A stretch of 64,000 bases of DNA from Brevibacterium antiquum CNRZ 918 (GTDB taxonomy: Bacteria; Actinomycetota; Actinomycetes; Actinomycetales; Brevibacteriaceae). The position numbers were made by a program, and so were the translations under genes. The notes under the pieces were generated by a model that had not been told where the DNA came from, searched no databases, and saw only the letters and a program-made list of their open reading frames with translations. The DNA is taken from positions 124,001 through 188,000 of the forward strand of contig NZ_FXZD01000001.1 in assembly GCF_900169145.1 (NCBI RefSeq), in the 5' to 3' direction. Below, piece by piece: positions 54,892-64,000 of this stretch; the first letter of the stretch is position 1, and every line of letters begins with the position of its first letter.

Positions 54892-57166
54892 GACCCGGCG
54901 AGGCAGAGCCGATCGGTCGACGGCTCAGCGCGTGGGAGATCGGTGGAGGGCCGGAGTCAGCTGGGTGGCCTCGGCTGCGAAGGTCTGGCCCGGATCTGTC
55001 CGCCTGCTCATATGTGCGCTGGGCCTGTGGATCACCGCGCTGCTGGCACCCGGATTATGGGCGCTTCTTGCCGCCCCGATCCTCGTCGGCCTCGGCTTCC
55101 TCTGCCTGCGCAGACACCATCACCTCGGGGTGTTCCTCATCGTGTTCACTTGCCTGCTCACGGTGCAGACCACCATGCTCTGTGCCGGGAGTGGAACTGG
55201 GGAAGTCACCGAAGTGGAGGGCATCGTGGTCGGTCACAGCCAACCGGGGGCTTCGGGCTGGTCTCGGCTGACGGTGCTGACTTCAACCGGTGTCACCGAG
55301 GTGCTCAGCCCCTCCGCCCCACCCGAAGGTTCGCACGTGTCTATGCGCACAGACGATCTCGAGGACATCCGCATCAGCAGCAGCGATGCGAGGGTCCTCC
55401 GCGCACCGAACACCCTGTGGCGGTGGCGCGGCGACCTGCGCATGCAGCTGCGGCATGATTCCCTGGCCTCAGGACACAGTGGTGGTGCACTGCTGCCAGG
55501 ACTCGTGGTCGGAGACACCGAGCCGCAGGATGCACGAATGGAAGACGACATGCGCGTGGTGTCCCTGACTCACATTTCTGCCGTTTCAGGCAGCAATGTC
55601 ACGATCGTCAGCCTCGGCGCAGGTCTGCTTGCAGGACTGTGTCGGGCCGGTCCCAGAATCCGCGTCTCCGTCGGGGTGCTCACCTGCGTGGGGTATGTGT
55701 TCGTGGTCGGATTCGAACCCAGTGCCATCCGCGCGGCGGGAATGGCGATCGCGGTCGCTCTCGTCTTCCTGCGTGGGGGAGGGATCTCACCGGTGGCGGT
55801 GATGAGCTCGACCGTGTGCATCCTGCTCAGTGTGGTTCCCGTGCTGGCGACCTCGGTGGGTTTCGTACTCTCCGTCGTCTCAACTGCCGCAATCATGTTC
55901 ATCGTCCCGATCATTCTGCGGCGTCTGAGCACGCGGCTGTCACTGGTCCCCGCCCTTGTCATCAGTGCCCTCCTCGTGCCCCTGGTTGCCCAGCTGGCGT
56001 GCACACCAGTGCTCGTGGCGATCGACCCCCGGATCGGGCTGTGGTCGGTGGCGGCCAATGCTCTGGCCGCACCCGCAGTTCTGCCGGCCACGGTTCTCGG
56101 GTTCCTGTCGCTGGTCTGCGGGGGCCTCGGGCTCGTCGGTGTCCCCGGACTGCTGTGGTGTGCTCAGCTCCCCGCCTGGCTCGGTTCGCTGTGCGCATGG
56201 TGGATCGTGGCCGTGGCCAGGGTCTGTGCGGGACTGCCCGGAGCAGCCCTCGACTGGCCGGAACCGCCGTGGGGGACACTGGCCGCGCTCGGGCTCCTCG
56301 TCGTACTGGCCGCAGGCACCTGGCTGATAGTCCGCAGAAAGCTGTGGGGAGTCCCAGCAGTCGTCCTCTGCATCTGTCTGAGTGCACTGATCATCGTCGT
56401 CGGACGGACGAAGCCACCGGCAGATGACTGGTTGGTGATGATCTGCGATGTGGGGCAGGGGTCGGCAACGCTGATCAACCTCGGCGAGGGCCGTGGGCTT
56501 CTCGTCGATACGGGGAAGGACCCGAAGCCCGTCGACGTGTGCCTAGACGACGGCGGGATTGAGGAATTCGACCTCGTCGTCTCCCATTTCGACGCCGATC
56601 ACAGCGCTGGGTATATCGGAACCACGTGGTCTCGGACTCTGCACCAACTGTGGGTGTCCGCCAACGTCAGCGGGGGAAACGAGGTGCGCGGCATTGTCGG
56701 CGACACCGGCGCCGAGGTGGTCCCCACAGCACGTGGACGCACGTTCGACGCCGGTGGGGCCCGAATCGAGGTGCTCTGGCCGCCTGCGAAGGAGACGGAG
56801 GGGACCGAAGTCCGCAACGAGGACTCTCTGGCCCTCAGGGTTCAACAGAAGGGACTGAGCTACCTGGTCCCCGGCGACATCGGCGCGGATGAGCAGTACA
56901 TCGTGGCCCAGAATCTTGACCCCGTCGATCTGCTCATCGCTCCCCACCACGGCTCCTCCGACCTGTCGGAGGACTTCTTCACAGCCGCAGGCGCTCGCCT
57001 CGGAGTGATCTCCGTGGGGGAGAACAGCTACGGTCATCCCACGCCCCGGGCGCAACGAGCCTTCGGCCCCGTCCCGGTTCTGCGCACCGACCTCTGCGGC
57101 ACCATCGCCGTCTATGCGAACGCACAGTACAGCACAGGACGCGGCTGCGTCGGTCACGTCGGTTGA
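54875..57166 (+). CDS. comEC: ComEC/Rec2 DNA-uptake channel
   Basis: 763 residues from GTG 54875, which overlaps the comEA end; GTG 54932 is an alternative and neither has a strong ribosome-binding site. Domain order: N-terminal membrane and DUF4131-type part (residues 40–210), the Competence domain with HISAVSGSNVTIV and about eight helices (230–510), and a C-terminal metallo-beta-lactamase-like domain from about 530 with CDVGQGSATLINLGEG, VSHFDADHSAGYIG and LIAPHHGSSDLS. ComEC carries single-stranded DNA across the membrane. ComEA–ComEC–HolA is widely conserved in Actinobacteria even when competence is unproven. Confidence 0.92.
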   Translation: MSRSGRTRRGRADRSTAQRVGDRWRAGVSWVASAAKVWPGSVRLLICALGLWITALLAPGLWALLAAPILVGLGFLCLRRHHHLGVFLIVFTCLLTVQTTMLCAGSGTGEVTEVEGIVVGHSQPGASGWSRLTVLTSTGVTEVLSPSAPPEGSHVSMRTDDLEDIRISSSDARVLRAPNTLWRWRGDLRMQLRHDSLASGHSGGALLPGLVVGDTEPQDARMEDDMRVVSLTHISAVSGSNVTIVSLGAGLLAGLCRAGPRIRVSVGVLTCVGYVFVVGFEPSAIRAAGMAIAVALVFLRGGGISPVAVMSSTVCILLSVVPVLATSVGFVLSVVSTAAIMFIVPIILRRLSTRLSLVPALVISALLVPLVAQLACTPVLVAIDPRIGLWSVAANALAAPAVLPATVLGFLSLVCGGLGLVGVPGLLWCAQLPAWLGSLCAWWIVAVARVCAGLPGAALDWPEPPWGTLAALGLLVVLAAGTWLIVRRKLWGVPAVVLCICLSALIIVVGRTKPPADDWLVMICDVGQGSATLINLGEGRGLLVDTGKDPKPVDVCLDDGGIEEFDLVVSHFDADHSAGYIGTTWSRTLHQLWVSANVSGGNEVRGIVGDTGAEVVPTARGRTFDAGGARIEVLWPPAKETEGTEVRNEDSLALRVQQKGLSYLVPGDIGADEQYIVAQNLDPVDLLIAPHHGSSDLSEDFFTAAGARLGVISVGENSYGHPTPRAQRAFGPVPVLRTDLCGTIAVYANAQYSTGRGCVGHVG

Positions 57167-57195
57167 CTGACGCGCACCGTGTCCGCGGCTGACGA

Positions 57196-57201
57196 TAGGC
57201 T
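57196..57201 (+). promoter_or_regulatory. Candidate -10 box, leaderless start of holA
   Basis: TAGGCT is 6 nt upstream of ATG 57208 and no Shine-Dalgarno is present. Confidence 0.45.
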
Positions 57202-57207
57202 TGGGCC

Positions 57208-58191
57208 ATGGCAGTGAAGAAGACCCTGATCCCGTGGAGTTCCGCGAAGCCCGCGCCCGTAGTGATGATTTCCGGAAACGAGCCGGTGCTCATCCGCATG
57301 GCCAAGGATCGGATCGTCACCGCCGCACGGAAGTCCGATCCGGAGGAGATTGAGTTCGATGCCGCCGGCTACCAAGGCGGAGAGCTGCTCATGGCTGCCT
57401 CGCCGTCCTTGTTCTCCTCCTCGAAGCTCATCGTCGTCGACAGTGTTGAGAAGTGCTCGGAGGCATTCCTGGCTGATGCGCTCACCTACCTCGATGACCC
57501 CAATGACGATGCCGTCGTCATTCTTCTTCACGGCGGAGGGAATCGGGGCGCGAAACTGGTCAAGAAGATCGAAGCCAACGGGTTTCCCCGAGTCGATGCG
57601 GCGGCACTGAAGAATGAGAGCGACCGCGCCAAATTCGCCCAAGGTCGGTTCAAGGCAGCGAAGAGGCAGATCGACGAACCCGGGATGGCGGCACTCATGT
57701 CTGCGCTCGGGGCGGACCTGTCCGAACTCAATGCCGGTGTCGACCAGCTCGTCGAGGACACAGAGGGAACCATCACCGCTGCGATCGTCGACCAGTACTA
57801 CGGCGGTCGGGTGGAAGCCACTGGCTTCAAGGTCGCCGACGCAGCAGTCGGGGGCGATGCGAAGAGCGCGCTGAGCCTCCTGCGTCACGCACTGTCGACC
57901 GGTTCCGACCCGGTGCCCCTGGTAGCGGCCGTTGCGATGAAATTGCGGGGGATGGCCAAGGTTCAGGGTTTCTCGGGATCGAGTGGTGAACTCGCGTCAG
58001 AACTGAAGATGGCCCCTTGGCAGGTCGACCGTGCCCGACGCGAGGTGCGCCGGTGGAACGAAGTGGCCCTGGGGCAATCATTGATCGCGGCGGCAGAAGC
58101 CGATGAGGCGGTCAAAGGCGGAGGCCGTGATCCGGTCTATGCGGTCGAATGGTTCGTCTCCGAAGTCTGCCGGTTGGCTCGCCAACGGTGA
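57208..58191 (+). CDS. holA: DNA polymerase III subunit delta
   Basis: 327 residues. The N-terminal AAA-like domain includes VVMISGNEPVLIRMAKDRIV and SSKLIVVDSVEKCSEAFL; the middle and C-terminal domains contain LSELNAGVDQLVEDTEGTITAAIVDQYYGG and AGLPTTL-free HolA helices ending in YAVEWFVSEVCRLARQR. Delta is the clamp-loader wrench that opens the sliding clamp. It follows comEC by 41 bp and is convergent with rpsT across a strong terminator. Confidence 0.93.
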   Translation: MAVKKTLIPWSSAKPAPVVMISGNEPVLIRMAKDRIVTAARKSDPEEIEFDAAGYQGGELLMAASPSLFSSSKLIVVDSVEKCSEAFLADALTYLDDPNDDAVVILLHGGGNRGAKLVKKIEANGFPRVDAAALKNESDRAKFAQGRFKAAKRQIDEPGMAALMSALGADLSELNAGVDQLVEDTEGTITAAIVDQYYGGRVEATGFKVADAAVGGDAKSALSLLRHALSTGSDPVPLVAAVAMKLRGMAKVQGFSGSSGELASELKMAPWQVDRARREVRRWNEVALGQSLIAAAEADEAVKGGGRDPVYAVEWFVSEVCRLARQR

Positions 58192-58266
58192 GTGGTGCAA
58201 CGCGGCCCAGCTGGCCAGCACACCTAGCGAACAGCTGCAGGGTGAGCCGCCGAACCGTGAATAGTT

Positions 58267-58298
58267 GAGGGGCCCGATCCAAACGGATCGGGCCCCTC
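58267..58298. terminator. Bidirectional terminator between holA and rpsT
   Basis: GAGGGGCCCGATCC (58267–58280) pairs with GGATCGGGCCCCTC (58285–58298), a perfect 14-bp stem around AAAC. Confidence 0.92.
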
Positions 58299-58322
58299 GA
58301 AGCTATAGCCTCAGTGATCGAC

Positions 58323-58583
58323 TCAGAGAGCGTTGATCTGCGTGGCCATTCTCGACTTGCGGTTCGCAGCGTTGTTCTTGTGCAGAACACCCTTTGAAAC
58401 AGCCTTGTCGAGCTTACGGGCGGCAACAGCATATGCTTGCTGTGCTTCGTCCTTGTTGCCGGCAGCAATGTTCTCGCGGACGACGCGGACGTGTGACCGA
58501 ACCTCGGACCGCACAGCCTTGTTGCGCTGGCGAGCCTTCTCGTTGGTTTCAATCCGCTTGATCTGTGACTTGATATTAGCCAA
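58323..58583 (-). CDS. rpsT: 30S ribosomal protein S20
   Basis: 86 residues from TTG 58583. Homologues begin with the (M)ANIKSQIKRIETNEKARQRNKAVRSEVRS segment, so the GTG three codons upstream is not favoured. The protein is highly basic, helical, and binds 16S rRNA early in small-subunit assembly; the conserved C-terminal HKNNAANRKSRMATQINAL is present. The unusual TTG start is notable because S20 translation in other bacteria is feedback-controlled and begins at a weak codon. Confidence 0.95.
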   Translation of the reverse strand: MANIKSQIKRIETNEKARQRNKAVRSEVRSHVRVVRENIAAGNKDEAQQAYAVAARKLDKAVSKGVLHKNNAANRKSRMATQINAL

Positions 58584-58842
58584 TTTCAACACTCTTTCGT
58601 GTTAGTGGAACATGGTCGTGAGGGCACATCTGATCGACGTATTCATCTCCGCGGGGAAACACATCGATGATATCGAATCTGATGGCATCTTCACCCGACC
58701 TAGGCGAGACACACGCCTTTGATGAAGATACCTGATCAACGATACAGGCTGATCCCGTCAGGCAGAAATTGTCGGTGCCCTGATCTCGGCTCGGCGAGGG
58801 GGTCAAACCGCCGAACGTCTCAGCTTCGGCTCGGGCTCAGGC

Positions 58843-59424
58843 TCAGCTTGGGTCGACGTTCTCTGCGACCTTTTCGAAGATACCGCGGGGCATGATCGAG
58901 CCTTCGCGGCGGATGGACTGCGGATCGAGACGGATAATACGGTCGAGACGGATCTCAGAGGGCCTGCCCCGAGAATCCCAATCTCCACTGCCGATGTTCA
59001 TCCACCGGGCGTGGCGGTCTTCGCGGACCTCTCCGATTCCACCCGGGATGTGATCTTTGCTGGTGAGCATGAGTGCCAGAACCCAGCGACCGTCCTTGCC
59101 GACGATCAGGGAGGGTCGGTCCTTGCCCTGGGAATGGTCCTCTTCGAAGGGAACCCATCCCCAGACGACCTCACCTGGATCGGCTTCGCCGTCGAGGTCG
59201 GGTGCATAGGAGACGTTGACCGCTCCGCGGTAGTCACCGGGATAGTCGCCGTCCCTCGCCGAGGCGGAGCCGGAGGACCGTGCATCACCCCGCGAGGGGC
59301 TGCTCGGGCGAGAGCCTGACCCCTGTGGGCCCGCCTTCTTCTTCGCCTGTGATTCCCTGAGGAATTTGAAGCCTTCGTTGACGCCGATCTTGACGACGCG
59401 ATTGACCAGTGATTTCCAGCTCAT
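58843..59424 (-). CDS. PemK/MazF-fold family protein
   Basis: 193 residues from ATG 59424. An N-terminal amphipathic/basic region (SWKSLVNRVVKIGVNEGFKFLRESQAKKK) and a disordered Ser/Arg-rich linker precede the PemK-like beta-barrel (about residues 75–190, GEVVWGWVPFEEDHSQGKDRPSLIVGKDGRWVLALMLTSKDH, RPSEIRLDRIIRLD). The fold is shared with mRNA-cleaving MazF toxins, but no antitoxin gene is adjacent; actinobacterial copies next to lepA are common and a toxin role is unproven. 259 bp separate it from rpsT. Confidence 0.82.
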   Translation of the reverse strand: MSWKSLVNRVVKIGVNEGFKFLRESQAKKKAGPQGSGSRPSSPSRGDARSSGSASARDGDYPGDYRGAVNVSYAPDLDGEADPGEVVWGWVPFEEDHSQGKDRPSLIVGKDGRWVLALMLTSKDHIPGGIGEVREDRHARWMNIGSGDWDSRGRPSEIRLDRIIRLDPQSIRREGSIMPRGIFEKVAENVDPS

Positions 59425-59435
59425 GTACGCCAATC

Positions 59436-60203
59436 CTAGTCGACGTAGCTCAGGACCGCTTCGACCGGAAAATGGTCGGACGGGTACTCACCGTCAGTGC
59501 AGAAGGTGTTGATTCGAGTCGACACGGTCCGCAGATCAGCAGTGGTGAGGATCCAGTCGATGCGGCCATCACCGGCCTTCGGTCCCTGGTAGCGGTGGAA
59601 GGTGCCGATGTTCTGGCTCGGGGCGACTGCAGCGGTGTCTGTGAGTCCCAGTTCTGTGCAGAAATAGTCGTAGACGGGCGAGCCGGCGGCGACGTTGAAG
59701 TCTCCTGTGACAACAGACGGGCCGGTCGTCTCAGCGAGGTGACCGGCCATGATCTTCCCTGACTCCAGGCGTGCCTCCTCAGACTTGTGATCGAGGTGAG
59801 TGTTGAGTTGGCGCAACGACTTCCCCGTGACACGATCCAGAAAGTCGACGACCGTCAGGGTCCGGGCGTGGGAGACGCCCCAGGATTCGGAGGCGACTGT
59901 CTCCGGCTGTTCAGACAGCCAGCTGATGTCGACGGTGTCGACGGCGAATCGCGACGAGTCGTAGATGACCGCGGTGAACTCACCCGAGTTGCCGCCTGAA
60001 TGCCCCTCACCCAACCAGATGTACTCATCGGGAAGGAGGCTGATGAGCGTCTCGAGCTGATCGAGCTCACCTTCCTGCGTGCCGATGATGTGAGGGTGAG
60101 CCTCGGTGATGAGTTCGGCGGCGATGGGCAGACGCCTGGCCACGGGATGCCCGTCCATCGCGGGGTATCTGAGGTTGAAGCTCATGATCGAGAAATCGTT
60201 CAT
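59436..60203 (-). CDS. Endonuclease/exonuclease/phosphatase (EEP) family protein
   Basis: 255 residues. The EEP fold signatures are [14 protein letters not shown] (metal Asn), IIGTQEG (metal Glu), [26 protein letters not shown] (catalytic Asp/Asn) and the C-terminal RIDWILTT with [12 protein letters not shown] (catalytic His). It cleaves a phosphodiester or phosphomonoester; sphingomyelinase-like or sugar-phosphate substrates are possible and cannot be separated. A GACGAT hexamer 6 nt before the ATG suggests another leaderless start. It lies 11 bp upstream of the PemK-like gene. Confidence 0.9.
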   Translation of the reverse strand: MNDFSIMSFNLRYPAMDGHPVARRLPIAAELITEAHPHIIGTQEGELDQLETLISLLPDEYIWLGEGHSGGNSGEFTAVIYDSSRFAVDTVDISWLSEQPETVASESWGVSHARTLTVVDFLDRVTGKSLRQLNTHLDHKSEEARLESGKIMAGHLAETTGPSVVTGDFNVAAGSPVYDYFCTELGLTDTAAVAPSQNIGTFHRYQGPKAGDGRIDWILTTADLRTVSTRINTFCTDGEYPSDHFPVEAVLSYVD

Positions 60204-60396
60204 GGTCCAATCGTCGCCGATCAGTGCCGAAACTGCCGCTCAGTGCCCAAGATGGGCGGATCGGTACCTGGAATCTCAGGGAGTTCGAGTCGGTTCGAGG
60301 AAGCGCCGTCCTCATGCGCCGGGGCGCGGAGGATTCCAGTCTGGTGCGCAACCCATGGAACAATGGAAGTTCTGGTCTGTCGAAGGAAGGGCGTTC

Positions 60397-62268
60397 ATGT
60401 CACCTCAGGTGAAGCCGCAAGCACTCGAACGGATTTCGCCGTCCGCTACATCACCCGAGTTGATCCGCAATTTCTGCATCATCGCACATATCGACCATGG
60501 CAAATCGACCCTGGCCGACCGGATGCTCCAGGTTACCGGGGCGGTGCAGCCGCGCGATATGCGAGCTCAGTACCTCGACCGGATGGACATCGAACGCGAA
60601 CGCGGAATTACGATCAAATCCCAGGCAGTGCGCATGGCCTGGGAGAACGAGGGTGCTCCCTATGCACTCAACATGATCGACACTCCAGGCCACGTCGACT
60701 TCAGCTATGAGGTATCCCGGTCGCTTGCCGCGTGCGAGGGCGCTCTGCTTCTCGTCGACGCCGCACAGGGCATCGAAGCCCAGACTCTGGCCAACCTCTA
60801 CATGGCCATGGAGAACGATCTCGCGATCATTCCCGTGCTCAACAAGATCGACCTCCCCGCTGCACAGCCTGAGAAGTACGCGGAGGAGCTGGCCAACCTC
60901 ATCGGCTGTGAACCCGAAGACTGCCTGCTGGTGTCGGGGAAGACCGGCGAGGGCGTCGACGCGGTCCTTGATCGCATCATCTCCGACATTCCTGCTCCAG
61001 TCGGCGACGCCGAGGCGCCGCCACGAGCCATGATCTTCGACTCCGTCTACGACACGTACAGGGGCGTCGTGACGTATGTGCGCCTCGTCGACGGTGCACT
61101 GCATCCTCGCGAGAAGCTGACGATGATGTCGACAGGCAGCACTCACGAACTCCTCGAGATCGGAGTCTCCTCACCGGAGCCGAACGCCACGAAGGGACTG
61201 GGCGTCGGCGAGGTCGGATACCTCATCACCGGCGTCAAGGACGTCCGCCTGTCCAAGGTCGGCGACACGGTCACTCTGAACTCTGCACCGGCCATGCAGG
61301 CGCTCGAAGGCTACAAGGAACCCAAACCCATGGTGTATTCCGGGCTCTTCCCGATCGATGGATCGGACTACCCGGTGCTGCGCGATGCGCTCGACAAGCT
61401 CAAGCTCAACGACGCCTCGTTGGCCTACGAGCCGGAGACTTCTACGGCACTGGGCTTCGGCTTCCGCTGCGGCTTCCTGGGACTCCTCCACCTGGAGGTC
61501 CTGCGGGATCGCCTCGAGCGCGAATACGACCTTGACCTCATCTCCACCGCACCCAGCGTGATCTATGACGTCACGATGGAAGACGGGTCGGAGCTGGAGG
61601 TCACGAACCCGAGCGAGTATCCGACGGGCAAGATCAAAGAGGTCCGCGAACCGATGGTTCGCGCCACCATTCTCACCCCGAGTGACTACATCGGCGCGGT
61701 GATGGAACTGTGCCAGACACGTCGCGGCAACCTTCTGGGCATGGACTACCTGTCCTCGGACAGGGTCGAGATCCGCTACCGACTGCCCCTGGCCGAGATC
61801 GTGTTCGACTTCTTCGACCAGCTGAAGTCCAAGACCAAGGGCTACGCCACACTCGACTACTCCGATGACGGCGAAGACGCAGCAGATCTGGTCAAGGTCG
61901 ACATCCTGCTCCACGGTGACCAGGTCGACGCCTTCTCTGCGATCGTCCACCGCGACAACTCCTACTCCTACGGTGTGGCCATGGCCGGCAAACTGCGCAA
62001 GCTGATCCCGCGCCAGCAGTTCGAGGTGCCGATCCAGGCCGCCATCGGTTCGCGCATCATCGCTCGTGAGACCATCCGCGCCATTCGCAAGGATGTGCTG
62101 AGCAAGTGCTACGGCGGCGATATCAGCCGTAAGCGCAAGCTGCTGGAGAAGCAGAAGGAAGGCAAGAAGCGGATGAAGGTCGTCGGCAACGTCGAGGTCC
62201 CACAGGAGGCCTTCATCGCTGCACTGTCCTCGGATGATCCGGAGCCCAAGAAGGAATCCAAGAAGTAA
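60397..62268 (+). CDS. lepA: Elongation factor 4 (LepA)
   Basis: 623 residues from ATG 60397, with GAAGGAAGG upstream; an in-frame reading upstream overlaps the divergent gene and is rejected. GTPase motifs are [16 protein letters not shown] (G1), [13 protein letters not shown] (G2), [14 protein letters not shown] (G3), LNKIDLPAA (G4). The LepA-specific C-terminal domain contains [26 protein letters not shown]. The factor back-translocates or rescues stalled ribosomes. It is followed directly by hemW (0-bp gap), a conserved pair. Confidence 0.97.
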   Translation: MSPQVKPQALERISPSATSPELIRNFCIIAHIDHGKSTLADRMLQVTGAVQPRDMRAQYLDRMDIERERGITIKSQAVRMAWENEGAPYALNMIDTPGHVDFSYEVSRSLAACEGALLLVDAAQGIEAQTLANLYMAMENDLAIIPVLNKIDLPAAQPEKYAEELANLIGCEPEDCLLVSGKTGEGVDAVLDRIISDIPAPVGDAEAPPRAMIFDSVYDTYRGVVTYVRLVDGALHPREKLTMMSTGSTHELLEIGVSSPEPNATKGLGVGEVGYLITGVKDVRLSKVGDTVTLNSAPAMQALEGYKEPKPMVYSGLFPIDGSDYPVLRDALDKLKLNDASLAYEPETSTALGFGFRCGFLGLLHLEVLRDRLEREYDLDLISTAPSVIYDVTMEDGSELEVTNPSEYPTGKIKEVREPMVRATILTPSDYIGAVMELCQTRRGNLLGMDYLSSDRVEIRYRLPLAEIVFDFFDQLKSKTKGYATLDYSDDGEDAADLVKVDILLHGDQVDAFSAIVHRDNSYSYGVAMAGKLRKLIPRQQFEVPIQAAIGSRIIARETIRAIRKDVLSKCYGGDISRKRKLLEKQKEGKKRMKVVGNVEVPQEAFIAALSSDDPEPKKESKK

Positions 62269-63501
62269 GTGCCTGCACAACCGACTGGTGAGACTCCACC
62301 GCGTGACGGTTCGCTGCCGGCCTCGGCCGGGATCGGCGCGACCGCTCGCGGGCTGAGCCTCTACGTTCACGTCCCGTACTGTCGGGTCCGCTGCGGCTAC
62401 TGCGACTTCAACACCTATACCGCAGAGGACCTGGGGCCCGGAGCCTCCCGCGACGACTATCGCAGCAATCTTGCCCGAGAGCTCGATCTGTCGACACGTG
62501 TCCTCGCCGAGACGGGGGCCACCGACCGCAGAGTGACGACGATCTTCTTCGGCGGAGGCACCCCGACGATGCTGGCCGCCGAGGTGCTGGCCGGGGTGAT
62601 GGACGATATCCGTGACCGCTACCGGTTGGCACCGGACGTCGAGGTTACGACCGAAGCGAACCCCGACACATTGGACCCGACCTACATTGCGACCTTGGCA
62701 GCCGCCGGGTTCACTCGGATCTCCTTGGGTATGCAGTCAGCTGTGCCTCATGTGCTCGCGACCCTGGATCGCACACACGACCCGGAGAAGATTCCGGATG
62801 TGGCGAAGTGGATCAAAGAGGCCGGCCTGGAACTCAGCCTTGACCTCATCTATGGAACCCCGGGGGAGTCCATCGACGATTGGCGCAAGTCGCTGGAGGT
62901 GGCGCTGAGCAACGATGTCGATCACATCTCCGCCTATTCGCTCATCGTCGAGCCCGGCACGAAGATGGGGGCAATGGTTCGCCGTGGCGAACTGCCGATG
63001 CCAGACGAAGACGACCTGGCCGACAAGTATGAGATCGCCGATGCCGCCATGGCCGCCGCCGGGCTGCACTGGTACGAGGTCAGCAACTGGTCAACGTCAG
63101 CAGAGACCCGTTGCGACCACAACATGGCCTACTGGCGCAATGCCGATTGGTGGGGCTTCGGTCCCGGAGCCCATTCGCACATCGGTGGAGTGCGGTTCTG
63201 GAACGCCAAACATCCCCGTGCCTGGTCCGACCGGCTGCTGGCAGGTGAGTCACCTGCCATCGGACGTGAGGTGCTGGAGGAATCAACCCAGGAGATCGAG
63301 AGGGTCATGCTCGCAGCTCGAATCGATTCGGAACTGCCTCTGGACTCCCTGGGTGCAGGCAGTGATAGGGCGATCAGAGGATTCGTCAAGCAGGGACTTC
63401 TCGATGGTGACGCCGTGGACGAAGGCGGCTTCGAACCCACCCTGCAGGGCCGGCTGATGGCTGACTACATGGTCCGCATCCTCACGGACTACGTGGACTG
63501 A
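62269..63501 (+). CDS. hemW: Radical SAM protein HemW (HemN-like)
   Basis: 410 residues from GTG 62269, immediately after the lepA stop. The [4Fe-4S] radical-SAM motif CRVRCGYC uses Cys38, Cys42, Cys45; GGGTPTML binds SAM. HemW-type length, and the C-terminal HemN domain (RVMLAARIDSELPL, FVKQGLLDG) are present. HemW is a heme chaperone, not the oxygen-independent coproporphyrinogen dehydrogenase, and does not replace hemY in this window. Confidence 0.94.
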   Translation: MPAQPTGETPPRDGSLPASAGIGATARGLSLYVHVPYCRVRCGYCDFNTYTAEDLGPGASRDDYRSNLARELDLSTRVLAETGATDRRVTTIFFGGGTPTMLAAEVLAGVMDDIRDRYRLAPDVEVTTEANPDTLDPTYIATLAAAGFTRISLGMQSAVPHVLATLDRTHDPEKIPDVAKWIKEAGLELSLDLIYGTPGESIDDWRKSLEVALSNDVDHISAYSLIVEPGTKMGAMVRRGELPMPDEDDLADKYEIADAAMAAAGLHWYEVSNWSTSAETRCDHNMAYWRNADWWGFGPGAHSHIGGVRFWNAKHPRAWSDRLLAGESPAIGREVLEESTQEIERVMLAARIDSELPLDSLGAGSDRAIRGFVKQGLLDGDAVDEGGFEPTLQGRLMADYMVRILTDYVD

Positions 63502-63531
63502 ACCGACACGAGGTCGACCGAACCTAGCGCA

Positions 63532-63571
63532 GAGAAGCCGCTGTCATCACATTCGATGACGGCGGCTTCTC
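63532..63571. terminator. Bidirectional terminator
   Basis: GAGAAGCCGCTGTCATC (63532–63548) pairs with 63555–63571 around ACATTC, with one T·G wobble. It lies between hemW and the DUF4870 gene. Confidence 0.88.
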
Positions 63572-63609
63572 CGTGCCTGAAAGATGGTCAGGTCAGGTGA
63601 GGGGCCTGA

Positions 63610-64000
63610 TCACTTCACGAAGTTGAACACGAGCGGGAACTGATAGCCCTCTCCCTTGTTCCCGGCCACTGCGGCGATGATGTAGAGCACCGTGTAGAGA
63701 ACCGGGACGAGGAACGCCAATAAATAGACGAAGAAGCCGAGGCCAAAGGTGACTAGCGCGAGGAAGAAGCCGATGACCATGAACACAATGACAGCCACAA
63801 ACGTGGCGATAGCATTGGTGATCATGGCGTTGAGGCCCTGCCGCGAATGTTCGCGTACGTAGGGCGATTCGTCCTTCTTCACGAGGAACATGATGAGGGG
63901 AAGGAACCCGACGAATATTGACCCGAGGTGAGTCCATAGCACCGTGGTCCTCTCGCTTTCACTGGCCTGCCAGAACATTTCGGAGCCGGGACCGTAGGCG
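63610..64000 (-). CDS. DUF4870 family membrane protein (partial)
   Basis: At least 129 residues; the frame is open to the window edge. Upstream of the first in-window ATG (63978) the frame encodes AYGPGSE, a Gly/Pro/Tyr-type sequence like the disordered N-termini of DUF4870 proteins, so the real start is probably beyond base 64000. The membrane part (LWTHLGSIFVGFLPLIMFLVKKDESPYVREHSRQGLNAMI, three hydrophobic segments) matches DUF4870, a Tic20-like membrane family of unknown function. The terminator at 63532–63571 follows the gene. Confidence 0.82.
   Translation of the reverse strand, partial: AYGPGSEMFWQASESERTTVLWTHLGSIFVGFLPLIMFLVKKDESPYVREHSRQGLNAMITNAIATFVAVIVFMVIGFFLALVTFGLGFFVYLLAFLVPVLYTVLYIIAAVAGNKGEGYQFPLVFNFVK

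Noticed and set aside
58584-58842. Antitoxin gene next to the PemK-like protein
   Set aside because: Open frames here lack ribosome-binding sites and antitoxin-like features.

Overview
This window is ordinary high-GC actinobacterial chromosome. The order dxs–rnd–DUF3000–hemE–hemY–hemQ, the chlorite-dismutase-like HemQ, a GapB-type glyceraldehyde-3-phosphate dehydrogenase with an N-terminal extension, and the block comEA–comEC–holA–rpsT–lepA–hemW all point to Actinomycetota. Micrococcales, and Brevibacterium or a close relative, is my best guess; that is inference, because no 16S or database search was possible. I saw no phage genes, transposases, integrases, CRISPR arrays, tRNA or rRNA genes. 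Gene density is high, with many 4-bp ATGA stop/start overlaps.

Layout. 1–6.8 kb: isoprenoid (3'-end of dxs), RNA processing (rnd, DUF3000) and the coproporphyrin-dependent heme branch (hemE, hemY, hemQ). 7–9 kb: redox and stress group with an OhrR-type regulator, a divergent orphan 89-residue protein, a GNAT acetyltransferase and msrB. 9–17.3 kb: envelope and secreted functions (alpha/beta hydrolase, membrane-anchored penicillin-acylase-family Ntn hydrolase, DUF817 membrane protein, SDR, RibD-like reductase, L,D-transpeptidase-like lipoprotein, Gly/Pro-rich membrane protein). 17.3–24.8 kb: leuA with a structured leader, recO, uppS, a cold-shock type DEAD-box helicase and glyS. 25–30.4 kb: the one clearly accessory catabolic block, made of a class III aminotransferase with an Lrp/AsnC regulator, a divergent ectoine-hydrolase-like M24 enzyme, an LldP-type permease and an XRE–cupin regulator. 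30.5–37 kb: an ABC-F gene broken by a frameshift behind a foldable leader, then dusB–dgt–dnaG. 37–41 kb: TetR–MFS–2-hydroxyacid dehydrogenase–membrane protein operon. 41–47 kb: gapB, YihY/BrkB, glutathionyl-hydroquinone-reductase-like protein, long-chain acyl-CoA ligase. 47–54 kb: leuS, nadE, a small membrane protein, UDP-glucose dehydrogenase and DegV. 54–64 kb: comEA, comEC, holA, rpsT, PemK-like protein, EEP-family phosphodiesterase, lepA, hemW and a DUF4870 protein running off the end.

The most interesting signals are mainly regulatory. A 20-codon ORF with a near-perfect Shine-Dalgarno lies antisense to the leuA leader. The ABC-F leader can base-pair with its own ribosome-binding site. 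Several genes share a -10 hexamer exactly 6 nt upstream of the start codon, suggesting leaderless mRNAs. Candidate operators sit in the ohrR, doeA-like, tetR and acyl-CoA ligase promoters. The 25–30 kb block looks like a re-wired, incomplete ectoine-type catabolic cluster.
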